This document shows, one piece after another, positions 36,632-44,411 of a stretch of DNA of 64,000 nucleotides. The notes beneath the pieces were generated by a model. It had not been told where the DNA came from. It did no database searches and saw only the letters and a list, made by a program, of their open reading frames with translations. Origin of the DNA: an uncultured Paracoccaceae bacterium (GTDB lineage Bacteria; Pseudomonadota; Alphaproteobacteria; Rhodobacterales; Rhodobacteraceae); assembly GCA_947493255.1 (NCBI GenBank), contig CANLQK010000006.1, forward strand, positions 62,001 to 126,000. Reading direction: 5' to 3'. The first letter of the stretch is position 1, and each line of letters begins with the position of its first letter. Position numbers and translations under genes: made by a program.

Positions 36632-37840
36632 ATGAGCCATATTGTTGTCATAGGCGCCGGACAAGCGGGCGCATCATTGGTTGCGAAACTACGCGCAGAC
36701 GGGTTCGACGGAGAGATCACCGTGATCGGGGCGGAAACGGCCCCTCCTTATCAGCGCCCTGCCCTGTCGAAGGCCTATCTGCTGGGCGAGATGGAGCGTG
36801 AACGTTTGTTTTTGCGCCCGCGCGACTGGTATGAAACCAACAATATTACGCTCCACACCGGCACCCGCGCGGTGTCTGTGGATAGCGCCGCAAAAACCGT
36901 GACATTGGAGGGCGATGAGGTGATCAATTTTGATCACCTGGCGTTCACCACGGGGTCCCATCCGCGCCAATTGCCAAGTGCGATAGGCGGCGATTTAGAT
37001 GGTGTTTATACGGTCCGAGATTTGGCGGACACGGATGCGATAACGCCGGAGTTCACAGCGGGCCGAAAGGTGCTGATCATCGGCGGTGGCTACATCGGCC
37101 TAGAGGCGGCAGCGGTTGCTGCCAAACGAGGGTTAGATGTTGTTCTGGTCGAAATGGCGGACCGGATTTTGCAACGTGTCGCTGCCCCCGAAACTTCCGA
37201 TTATTTCCGCACGCTACACCAGAGCCATGGCGTCGACATCCGTGAAGGTGTTGGGTTGCAACGTTTGGTCGGGGACGAACGCGTAACTGGTGCCGTGTTG
37301 TCGGACGGGACCGAATTAGATGTTGATTTTGCGATTGTTGGGGTTGGGATTTATCCCGCATCCGTATTGGCAGAAACGGCCGGCGTGGCCTGCACTGATG
37401 GGATTGTGACAGACGCCTTTGGGCAAACATCTGTGCCCGGAATTTGGGCCGCGGGCGATTGTGCAACGCTAGATTGGCACGGCGCGCAGATCCGTTTGGA
37501 AAGTGTGGGCAACGCGATTGATCAAGCAGAAATCGTTGCACAGAACATGATGGGCGCGAACAAATCTTATGCGCCGAAGCCGTGGTTTTGGTCGGATCAA
37601 TACGACTGCAAACTGCAGATCGCAGGTTTGAATTTGGGGTACACAGATATCGTTACACGCAAGACAGACGCTGCACAGTCGCATTGGTATTACAAAGGCG
37701 ACACGTTGGTCGCCGTAGATGCAATGAATGACCCGCGCAGTTACATGATCGGGAAACGGTTGATCGAGGCCGGGAAATCGCCAGCTAAGGGTGCCATTGC
37801 AGACCCTGACACCGACATGAAAGCGCTGTTGCGCGCGTGA
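36632..37840 (+). CDS. FAD-dependent ferredoxin/rubredoxin reductase
   Basis: The 402-residue NAD(P)H-dependent oxidoreductase of the putidaredoxin-reductase type has an FAD loop GAGQAGASLVAKL (about 8-20), YQRPALSKAYLLGE, a second Rossmann loop GGGYIGLEAAAVAAKRG (about 149-165), and GIWAAGDCA that ends the FAD site. A C-terminal reductase_C domain follows with FWSDQYDCKLQIAG. It would reduce a [2Fe-2S] ferredoxin, partner unknown. The start at 36632 (MSHIVVIGAG) is the one that opens the Rossmann fold. Its stop overlaps the rsmD GTG start. Confidence 0.88.
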   Translation: MSHIVVIGAGQAGASLVAKLRADGFDGEITVIGAETAPPYQRPALSKAYLLGEMERERLFLRPRDWYETNNITLHTGTRAVSVDSAAKTVTLEGDEVINFDHLAFTTGSHPRQLPSAIGGDLDGVYTVRDLADTDAITPEFTAGRKVLIIGGGYIGLEAAAVAAKRGLDVVLVEMADRILQRVAAPETSDYFRTLHQSHGVDIREGVGLQRLVGDERVTGAVLSDGTELDVDFAIVGVGIYPASVLAETAGVACTDGIVTDAFGQTSVPGIWAAGDCATLDWHGAQIRLESVGNAIDQAEIVAQNMMGANKSYAPKPWFWSDQYDCKLQIAGLNLGYTDIVTRKTDAAQSHWYYKGDTLVAVDAMNDPRSYMIGKRLIEAGKSPAKGAIADPDTDMKALLRA

Positions 37841-38382
37841 GGATCATTGCAGGACAACATCGCGGCCTGACTTTAGCCAGCGTCGGTAAGGGTGATGCTG
37901 CGGCTCATTTGCGGCCCACGCCAGATCGCGTGCGTGAAAGCCTGTTCAACGTGCTGATGGGGTATGGGTTGCCGCAAGGTGCCCGTGTGTTGGACCTGTT
38001 CGCGGGGACCGGCGCATTGGGGTTAGAGGCGCTTTCGCGTGGCGCGACGCACACAACCTTTGTGGACAACGGGCGCGTGGCGCAAAAGCTGATCCGCGAA
38101 AACATTAGCAAAACGCGGCGCGAAACGGACACAGATCTATTGACCTGTGCGGTCGACAAACTGCCTAACGCCCCTGCCCCCTGCGATTTAATCTTCTTGG
38201 ATCCGCCATACGGAAAATCATTGGGTGCTGCTGCAATTGCGGTCGCCCAGAAACAAGGGTGGATAGCGCCAGAGGCATTGATTGTGTTGGAAGACAGCAA
38301 GCCGCAAGCTGTGGCTGGATATGAGGTGTTAGATCAACGGCGCTATGGCGACACGCATATTGCGTTATTGCGCGCGCCCTAG
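37837..38382 (+). CDS. rsmD: 16S rRNA (guanine-966-N2)-methyltransferase RsmD
   Basis: The 181-residue SAM methyltransferase makes m2G966 in 16S rRNA. It begins MRIIAGQHRG, has VRESLFNVL, motif I VLDLFAGTGALGLEAL and the N6/N2-amine motif DPPYGKS. Initiation is at GTG 37837, overlapping the ferredoxin reductase stop. The 3' end faces map, and a hairpin covers both ends. All elements agree with the family. Confidence 0.93.
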   Translation: MRIIAGQHRGLTLASVGKGDAAAHLRPTPDRVRESLFNVLMGYGLPQGARVLDLFAGTGALGLEALSRGATHTTFVDNGRVAQKLIRENISKTRRETDTDLLTCAVDKLPNAPAPCDLIFLDPPYGKSLGAAAIAVAQKQGWIAPEALIVLEDSKPQAVAGYEVLDQRRYGDTHIALLRAP

Positions 38383-38401
38383 CCCGACCTAATAGGTCGG
38401 G
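38383..38401. terminator. Hairpin between convergent rsmD and map
   Basis: CCCGACC (38383-38389) and GGTCGGG (38395-38401) form a 7-bp stem with a TAATA loop that overlaps the map stop codon. There is no strong T-tract, so it may be a modest bidirectional terminator. Confidence 0.5.
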
Positions 38402-39207
38402 TGGAACGTGCCGCTTGGCGACAATGTAAAAATGTCTGCCCCGTCCGCTGTGATACCGATTGAATGTTCGAACTGCGCAGACAGCGATTTGTCGCGCGTT
38501 ACTGCTGTCCAATCATCGGCTAGAATTTTGGTTTCTGGACGGCCCAGGTTCACCATGGGTTCAATGGTAAAGAACATACCTTCTTCCAATGTCGGCCCAG
38601 TACCAGCACGCCCGTAGTGCAAAACATTCGGCGGGGCGTGGAAGACAACACCAAGACCATGGCCACAGAAATCGCGCACGACTGACATGCGCTGCGCTTC
38701 GACATAGGACTGAATCGCGTGACCAATGTCGCCAAACGTATTGCCCGGCTTTGCTGCCTCGATGCCCAGCATCAGGGCGTCGTGCGTGACTTGGATTAGA
38801 CGTTCGGCTTTGCGGTTTGGCTTGCCGCCAGCCACATACATGCGGCTGGTATCACCGAACCAACCATCAACGATGACTGTGACATCGATGTTTAAGATAT
38901 CGCCCGATTTAATGGTCTTAGAACTTGGGATGCCGTGGCACACGACGTGGTTCACTGAAATACAGCTGGCGTGTTTGTAGCCTTTGTAACCGATGGTCGC
39001 AGACACAGCACCAGCCTCGTCCACCCACTGAGTGATAAGGCGGTCCAGCTCGGCTGTCGTTTGGCCGGGTGTCACATGCTCTGCGATACGGTCCAGAATC
39101 TCGGCGGCAAGACGGCCTGCACCATGCATGCCTGCGAAATCGCTCGCCTCGTACAGGCGAATTCCATCTTTGGTAAGCTGTGCTTTAGCTGTGTTCACGT
39201 CGTTCAT
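38389..39207 (-). CDS. map: Methionine aminopeptidase, type I
   Basis: Map removes the initiator methionine from nascent proteins. The 272-residue product has the pita-bread fold ligands: HVVCHGIPS with catalytic His, ILNIDVTVIVDGWFGDTSRM with the two metal-binding Asp, GHGLGVVFHAPPNV, and FTIEPMVNLG. The N-terminal extension of about 20 residues (MNDVNTAKAQLTKDGIRLYE) is longer than in E. coli but common in alphaproteobacteria. The gene is single and divergent from nothing nearby; sfsA follows in the same direction 72 bp upstream. Confidence 0.95.
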   Translation of the reverse strand: MNDVNTAKAQLTKDGIRLYEASDFAGMHGAGRLAAEILDRIAEHVTPGQTTAELDRLITQWVDEAGAVSATIGYKGYKHASCISVNHVVCHGIPSSKTIKSGDILNIDVTVIVDGWFGDTSRMYVAGGKPNRKAERLIQVTHDALMLGIEAAKPGNTFGDIGHAIQSYVEAQRMSVVRDFCGHGLGVVFHAPPNVLHYGRAGTGPTLEEGMFFTIEPMVNLGRPETKILADDWTAVTRDKSLSAQFEHSIGITADGADIFTLSPSGTFHPTY

Positions 39208-39279
39208 CCTTTTCGCTTGGCTTTCAAATAAGACAAACAGAGGCGCATCTAAACCCCCCTTGGGAAATGTTCTGGCCGT

Positions 39280-39975
39280 TTAGTCAAAAGGCAGGGTATT
39301 GCGCACTGAAATACCCTGCGACGTAACGGTGCAATCGATGCACATGACCTCCACACCTGCGTCCATCGCAGTGGCAAATGCAGCGGCATAGGTCGGGTCG
39401 ATGTCGTCGGCAAGCGTCACGCGGGTACAGTCGGACCGTTGGACAAGGAACAGTAGAACCGCGCGGTGGCCTTGAGCGACCATAGCCGCCAAATCGCCAA
39501 GGTGTTTAGCACCGCGTGCTGTGACGGAATCGGGAAATTCTGCCAAACCCGTTTGCCGGGATAAGGTGACCGATTTCACTTCAAGGTAGCAATCGGGCCT
39601 GTCAGATGCGGACAGCAAGAAATCGACACGGCTTTTTTCACGGTATTTCACCTCGGGGCGGATGGTGTCGTAACCGGTCAACCCGTCGATACCTGCCGCT
39701 AAGGCTTGTGCGACAACGCGGTTTGCTGCACCGGTATCGATCCCGACGAAGGTTTCGGGCAATTCAACCAATCGCCACCCCCAATCGAGTTTTTTACGGG
39801 GGTCATCATTGCCTTCAAGCCAAACGCGCAGACCTTCATCCTTTAGCCCCATCATGGAACCAGGGTTTGGGCAATGCGCCTTAACGATGTCGCCGGTATC
39901 GAGTTCAACATCAGACAAGAACCGCATGTAGCGACGGATTAGGCGGCCAGAAACGAGGGGAGTGGAAAACTGCAT
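39280..39975 (-). CDS. sfsA: SfsA nuclease-like protein
   Basis: The 231-residue protein belongs to the SfsA family, first named for stimulation of sugar fermentation and later viewed as an OB-fold plus PD-(D/E)xK nuclease. The N-terminal half shows RRYMRFLSDVELDTGDIVKAHCPNPG, the core reads SRVDFLLSASDRPDCYLEVKSVTL, with the predicted acid/lysine centre, and the FPDSVTARGAKHLGDL stretch is near the C-terminus. In E. coli the catalytic role is not fully settled. The gene is divergent from the CinA-like gene with a 36-bp gap. Confidence 0.9.
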   Translation of the reverse strand: MQFSTPLVSGRLIRRYMRFLSDVELDTGDIVKAHCPNPGSMMGLKDEGLRVWLEGNDDPRKKLDWGWRLVELPETFVGIDTGAANRVVAQALAAGIDGLTGYDTIRPEVKYREKSRVDFLLSASDRPDCYLEVKSVTLSRQTGLAEFPDSVTARGAKHLGDLAAMVAQGHRAVLLFLVQRSDCTRVTLADDIDPTYAAAFATAMDAGVEVMCIDCTVTSQGISVRNTLPFD

Positions 39976-40011
39976 GGCTCCGACTTATACCAAGACAACA
40001 CGCAGGAGAAG

Positions 40012-40737
40012 ATGATGCCAAACCCAACAGCCGCGATGCTTGTCATCGGCGATGAAATTTTATCCGGCCGGACACGCGATGCGAATATGTACTATCTGGC
40101 GGGCGAGCTAACGGCGATTGGCATAGACCTGAAAGAAGTCCGTGTTGTCAGCGATGATGCAGATGCGATTGTAGCCGCGATTAAGGCCTTGTCGGATGCA
40201 TATGATACCGTCGTGACCTCGGGTGGGATTGGGCCAACCCACGACGACATTACAGCCGATTGTGTCGCGGCCGCGTTTGGCGATGGCATTGATGTGCGCG
40301 ACGATGCGCGCGCCTTGTTGAAGGCACACTACGACAGCACTGGTAAAGAACTGAACGAAGCCCGTCTGCGAATGGCACGCATCCCAGACAGTGCAACACT
40401 CATCGACAACCCTGTCAGCATTGCACCTGGGTTCAAGGTGCAGAATGTTCATGTCATGGCGGGGGTGCCATCTGTGTTTAAGGCGATGGTTGCCAGCGTG
40501 CTGCCAACGTTGTCGGGCGGCGCACCATTGCTGTCTGAAACATACAGAATTGATCGCGGTGAAGGCGATATCGCGGGTCCTTTGGGCGCATTGGCAGAAA
40601 GTTACAGCGACCTTTCAATCGGATCTTATCCATTCCAACTAGACGGCAAATACGGAGCAAACATCGTTTTGCGTGGCACGGATAGCGCACGCATTCAGGC
40701 GGCGTTGGCTGAACTTAAAGCCGCGTTTCCAGCATGA
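40012..40737 (+). CDS. CinA-like molybdopterin-binding-domain protein
   Basis: The 241-residue protein matches the N-terminal MoaB/MogA-like domain of CinA, an ADP-ribose and nicotinamide-nucleotide metabolism protein. Motifs are IGDEILSGRTRDAN at the N-terminus, TSGGIGPTHDDITADCVAAAF and the central VHVMAGVPSVFKAM. It lacks the C-terminal deamidase domain of full-length CinA, as do many alphaproteobacterial members of this stand-alone group. Two neighbouring ATGs could start it. The end overlaps the GNAT start by 4 bp. Confidence 0.85.
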   Translation: MMPNPTAAMLVIGDEILSGRTRDANMYYLAGELTAIGIDLKEVRVVSDDADAIVAAIKALSDAYDTVVTSGGIGPTHDDITADCVAAAFGDGIDVRDDARALLKAHYDSTGKELNEARLRMARIPDSATLIDNPVSIAPGFKVQNVHVMAGVPSVFKAMVASVLPTLSGGAPLLSETYRIDRGEGDIAGPLGALAESYSDLSIGSYPFQLDGKYGANIVLRGTDSARIQAALAELKAAFPA

Positions 40738-41447
40738 CACCGGAAACCCTTACATCCTTGATTGATGGGACTTGGCCCGCGAAAAATAGCAGCGCTATTG
40801 GAGGTTGGACGATCCGAGAGGGTGCTGGGGCGGGAAGCAGGGTGAGTGCAGCTTCCCAGATTGCACCAGATGCAAAGATCGAAGACGCAGAAGCCGCCAT
40901 GCGGGCCATTAAGCAACCCCGCCTTTTCATGGTTCGAGAGGGAGAGGACACGTTGGACGCAGAATTGGCTGGGCGCGGCTACGTCATCAAGGACCCCGTC
41001 ACGTTTTACTGCGCACCTACAGAGGTTTTGGCGACTGAACGCCCTCAGCCCGCGACCTGTTTCGAAGTTTGGCCACCGTTAGCGACACAAGCTGAGATCT
41101 GGGATGCCGGTGGCATCGATGATGCTCGGTTGGCTGTGATGGCACGGACAGTGGGGCCGAAAACCACGGTTCTGGGGCGTGTACATGATACCCCAGCGGG
41201 TACGGCATTTGGTGCAATTCATGATGGTACAGCGATGCTGCACGCGATTGAGACGTCATCGGCATTTCGGCGGAACGGGGTTGGTCGCAATATGATGCGG
41301 GCTTTGGCGTTCTGGGCGCAATCGCGCAACGCTCATACGATTGCGTTGCTTGTAACGAAGGCAAACACGGGCGCAAATGCGCTCTACACTTCCCTCGGGA
41401 TGGTCCCTGTGGGAGGGTACCATTACCGAATACATCCGGAAGCCTAA
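40734..41447 (+). CDS. GNAT-family acetyltransferase
   Basis: The 237-residue protein has a GNAT domain in its second half. The acetyl-CoA loop is RRNGVGRNMMRALAFWA (about residue 180-196), followed by LLVTKANTGANALYTSLGM, the beta5-helix signature. The first half lacks a clear catalytic motif and may form the acceptor site. It is coupled to the CinA-like gene by an ATGA overlap and is followed 4 bp later by the OmpA-domain gene. The substrate is unknown. Confidence 0.82.
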   Translation: MTPETLTSLIDGTWPAKNSSAIGGWTIREGAGAGSRVSAASQIAPDAKIEDAEAAMRAIKQPRLFMVREGEDTLDAELAGRGYVIKDPVTFYCAPTEVLATERPQPATCFEVWPPLATQAEIWDAGGIDDARLAVMARTVGPKTTVLGRVHDTPAGTAFGAIHDGTAMLHAIETSSAFRRNGVGRNMMRALAFWAQSRNAHTIALLVTKANTGANALYTSLGMVPVGGYHYRIHPEA

Positions 41448-41451
41448 ACAG

Positions 41452-42381
41452 ATGATCCGAACTGCCCTGTTTTGCCTATTTGCTCCCTTGCCTGCTGTCG
41501 CGGTGACATTAGACATGCCCAGCAACGCCAACATGACAACGCAAGACGTGACGGCCGTGGGCAGCTATGCAATGCCAACAGCCGCGTGGACATCAGATGG
41601 ACTCCCCGTGTTGACTGGTACGGGCGAAGTTCGGCAGCAGGCTTGGAAAGTCGATTCAGCAGGTTTGACAACATTGCAGTTGATTGGCCCTCTGCAGAAA
41701 CAATTGGACGCCGCCGGTTTTGAGACCCTGTTTTCCTGCACCGATGAGGCCTGCGGTGGGTTTGATTTTCGGTTCGCGATGGAAGTTTTGCCGGCACCCG
41801 ACATGCACGTTGATCTGGGCGACTATCGTTACCTTGCCACCCAACGGGGCGAAGGGGACGCGGCGGAACTGGTTAGCCTATTGGCAAGCCGATCTAGTGT
41901 GGCTGGATACGTTCAGGTGACGCGCGTAGGGGCGGCCGAAAACGCACCCGTGGCAGAGGCACAGGCACCCGCAGTGCGGGCTGTAGCCGCCACAATCACC
42001 GGAGATCTGGCGCAAGAATTGGAAACAACGGGGCGGTTCATTTTGTCGGACTTAACGTTTGAAACCGGCTCTGCCCAGCTGGGCGATGCCACATTCGCGA
42101 CCCTGCAAGACCTTGCAGCTTACCTGATATCGAACCCTGACCGAACAGTTGCTTTGGTTGGCCACACGGATTCTGTCGGGTCGCTCGACGGAAACGTCGC
42201 CCTTTCCAAAAGGCGAGCAGGTTCTGTTTTGGAACGTCTCGTTAGCTCCTTCAACGTTCCCCGCCAGCAGTTGGAGGCAGAAGGCGTAGGTTATCTGACG
42301 CCAATTGCGACGAACCTAACCGTGGACGGCCGCGATCAAAACCGTCGCGTCGAAGTCATCATCACATCTACCCAAGAATAA
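41452..42381 (+). CDS. OmpA-domain outer-membrane/peptidoglycan-binding protein
   Basis: A 309-residue envelope protein. A Sec signal (MIRTALFCLFAPLPAVA) precedes a roughly 160-residue N-terminal region of unknown fold with two cysteines in CTDEACGGF. The C-terminal OmpA/MotB domain (about 195-305) contains FETGSAQLGDATFATLQDLA, LVGHTDSVGS and the peptidoglycan-contacting LSKRRAGSVLERLV and DGRDQNRRVEVI. The start at ATG 41452 opens a normal signal peptide; a longer upstream frame is out of character. It follows the GNAT gene closely. Confidence 0.85.
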   Translation: MIRTALFCLFAPLPAVAVTLDMPSNANMTTQDVTAVGSYAMPTAAWTSDGLPVLTGTGEVRQQAWKVDSAGLTTLQLIGPLQKQLDAAGFETLFSCTDEACGGFDFRFAMEVLPAPDMHVDLGDYRYLATQRGEGDAAELVSLLASRSSVAGYVQVTRVGAAENAPVAEAQAPAVRAVAATITGDLAQELETTGRFILSDLTFETGSAQLGDATFATLQDLAAYLISNPDRTVALVGHTDSVGSLDGNVALSKRRAGSVLERLVSSFNVPRQQLEAEGVGYLTPIATNLTVDGRDQNRRVEVIITSTQE

Positions 42382-42688
42382 GAGAACGCGGCCACCAATT
42401 TATAAGCTGGCTTTGCGGACCTTTCAGCGAATGCCTGCACGTGAAAGTGAGTTGGGGTGCATGTGTGCTGCTAGAAGAAGGTTTCGAGCAAACATATCGT
42501 TGGTACCTTGAACAACACTTTTCAGAGTTTCATGCGGTTTAACGTCAAGCTGAGATCTGCGCATCTTTACTGTTCCTAAACCAATTATGCGTTTGCTCGG
42601 CTTTCAAAAGATTAGAAGTTGTTGGCAAATCAGTTAAAGTCGTCGTGTATCTTCTGCTAAGACCGGCATTAGCTCCAAAGGAATTTTT
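42382..42688 (+). other. 307-bp gap with relic of a nucleotide-sugar gene
   Basis: The stretch between the OmpA-domain gene and manC holds no intact gene. Bases 42441-42542 encode a 33-residue tail of an extended short-chain dehydrogenase (see separate entry), and the last 150 bp are AT-rich and presumably contain the manC promoter. AAAGGA at 42678 is its ribosome site. Confidence 0.6.
42441..42542 (+). pseudogene. Relic 3' end of a nucleotide-sugar epimerase/dehydratase (GDP-fucose synthase-like)
   Basis: In the frame starting GTG 42441, the DNA reads VKVSWGACVLLEEGFEQTYR followed by WYLEQHFSEFHAV and a stop at 42540-42542. LEEGFEQTYRWYLEQ closely resembles the C-terminal end of GDP-L-fucose synthase and related NDP-sugar dehydratases (LEEGLxxTYxWFL). 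No upstream portion of such a gene survives: the preceding bases belong to the OmpA-domain gene. It appears to be a decayed end left by deletion, located just ahead of the mannose-nucleotide gene manC. Confidence 0.6.
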
Positions 42689-44137
42689 ATGTCAGCAATT
42701 GTATATCCGCTTCTGTTGTGTGGAGGGACCGGGTCCAGACTTTGGCCGCTTAGCCGGAAAAGCTACCCGAAACAATTCACGAAGCTAACAGGCGACGAGA
42801 GCCTGTTTCAGGGTGCCGCGAAGCTTCTAAATGGTTCCTTTTTCGGTGCGCCTTATGTGATCACCGGTTCAGATTTTCGTTTTGTTGTGATAGAACAGCT
42901 AGCTGCCGCAGAAATTTCTCCAAGTATGGTTTTGATAGAGCCGGAAGGAAAAAATACGGCGCCGGCCGTTCTTGCCGGCGCACTTGCACTCGCGCAACAT
43001 GACCCAGATGCATTGATGTTGGTCGCACCATCAGACCATGTCATCCCAGAGCAAGACAAGTTCAGGGCCGCGGTCGAAACTGCTATTCCCGTCGCAAAAG
43101 AAGGGCAGTTGGTTACATTCGGCATTAAGCCAAGTCGCGCAGAAACCGGTTATGGGTGGCTCGCCATGAGCCAACCAGCGACCGAAGATTTCGGGCCGAC
43201 GCCGCAGCCGCTCAAGGGATTTGTAGAAAAGCCAAATAAAGAAGTCGCTAAACAACTTCTGGATGGCGGGGAACATCTTTGGAATGCAGGGATTTTCTTG
43301 TTCTCAGTCAAGGCCATCATCGAGGCATTTGAGATGCACGCGCCGGATGTCACCAAACAAGTTCGCGCCTCAGTGGCAGATGCAGAGAAAGATCTAGGCT
43401 TTACGCGCCTTGCACCGGCGCCTTGGTCTGACGTCGAAGATATCTCAATCGACTATGCCGTTATGGAAAAGGCCACCAACCTTACGGTGGTACCTTACAA
43501 TGGGGTTTGGTCTGATTTGGGGGAATGGGAATCTGTTTGGCGTGAATCCGAACCCGATGAAACCGGTCTTGCAATGTACGGGCCAGCAACCGCGATAGAC
43601 TGTTCGAACACCTTACTTCGCGCTGAGGATCCTCAGCAAGAATTGGTAGGCATCGGGCTGGAGAATATCGTTGCTATCGCTATGGAAGATGCTGTTTTGG
43701 TCGCCGACATCAAACGGTCACAAGACGTCAAACAGGCGGTCGCAGTTCTGAAAGAAAAACAGGTTGCTCAAGCGGAAACTCTCCCAAGAGATTATCGCCC
43801 ATGGGGATGGTATGAAAGCTTGGCTGTTGGTAGCCGTTTCCAGGTGAAACGCATTCATGTTAATCCAGGCGCAGCCCTTAGCCTACAAAGCCATCACCAC
43901 CGTTCCGAACACTGGATCGCGGTAGAAGGCACTGCAAAGGTAACGGTCGGCGAAACCGTGCAACTCGTAACAGAAAACCAGTCTGTTTATATCCCACTTG
44001 GTGCAGTCCATCGCATGGAAAATCCAGGTAAGGTGCCAATGGTTCTTATTGAAGTGCAGACCGGCGCATACTTAGGTGAAGACGACATCATACGATACGA
44101 TGATATTTATGCACGAGGGCAAGGTGCTAAAGGGTAA
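42689..44137 (+). CDS. manC: Mannose-1-phosphate guanylyltransferase/mannose-6-phosphate isomerase (ManC/AlgA type)
   Basis: The 482-residue bifunctional enzyme makes GDP-mannose for exopolysaccharide or glycan synthesis. The N-terminal nucleotidyltransferase domain opens LCGGTGSRLWPLSRKSYPKQ (about 9-28), with FVEKP and the sugar-binding NAGIFLFS. The C-terminal cupin isomerase domain carries HVNPGAALSLQSHHHRSEHW (metal ligands) and IPLGAVHRMENPG. It is separated from the genes upstream by AT-rich DNA and stands alone, suggesting its own promoter. It starts the polysaccharide segment of the window. Confidence 0.93.
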   Translation: MSAIVYPLLLCGGTGSRLWPLSRKSYPKQFTKLTGDESLFQGAAKLLNGSFFGAPYVITGSDFRFVVIEQLAAAEISPSMVLIEPEGKNTAPAVLAGALALAQHDPDALMLVAPSDHVIPEQDKFRAAVETAIPVAKEGQLVTFGIKPSRAETGYGWLAMSQPATEDFGPTPQPLKGFVEKPNKEVAKQLLDGGEHLWNAGIFLFSVKAIIEAFEMHAPDVTKQVRASVADAEKDLGFTRLAPAPWSDVEDISIDYAVMEKATNLTVVPYNGVWSDLGEWESVWRESEPDETGLAMYGPATAIDCSNTLLRAEDPQQELVGIGLENIVAIAMEDAVLVADIKRSQDVKQAVAVLKEKQVAQAETLPRDYRPWGWYESLAVGSRFQVKRIHVNPGAALSLQSHHHRSEHWIAVEGTAKVTVGETVQLVTENQSVYIPLGAVHRMENPGKVPMVLIEVQTGAYLGEDDIIRYDDIYARGQGAKG

Positions 44138-44411
44138 GGTGCGCCCCTTGCTCGGCTGAGAGGCTCTGTCGCAGACTCCTAGATTACGGAGCTGACTGCC
44201 ACGCTGAGATAAACGCCGGTCATTGTTGAATCAGCGGATAAGCCTAAATCGGCGCCACTGGAGAACCATCGATAAAAAAACCACCCGAATTATGGATTTC
44301 ATTACTCTCCAAAAAGAAACGGTTACTAGAATTCGATACACCTTTTCTATACTCATACGTGTATTCACGCGTGTGCGTTCATTGTTCAAAGAAAAATAAA
44401 GATATCTGTTT
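44138..44411 (+). other. AT-rich gap upstream of the RTX protease
   Basis: No coding sequence is visible. AGGCTCTGTCGCAGA (44161-44175) resembles the terminal repeat of IS5-group elements, but I find no matching second end or transposase, so an IS origin is unproved. The last 120 bp are AT-rich (runs of A and T), as expected of a promoter region for the protease gene. Confidence 0.35.

Noticed and set aside
44161-44175. IS5-like terminal repeat AGGCTCTGTCGCAGA
   Set aside because: There is no matching second end, target duplication or transposase, so I do not call an insertion sequence.
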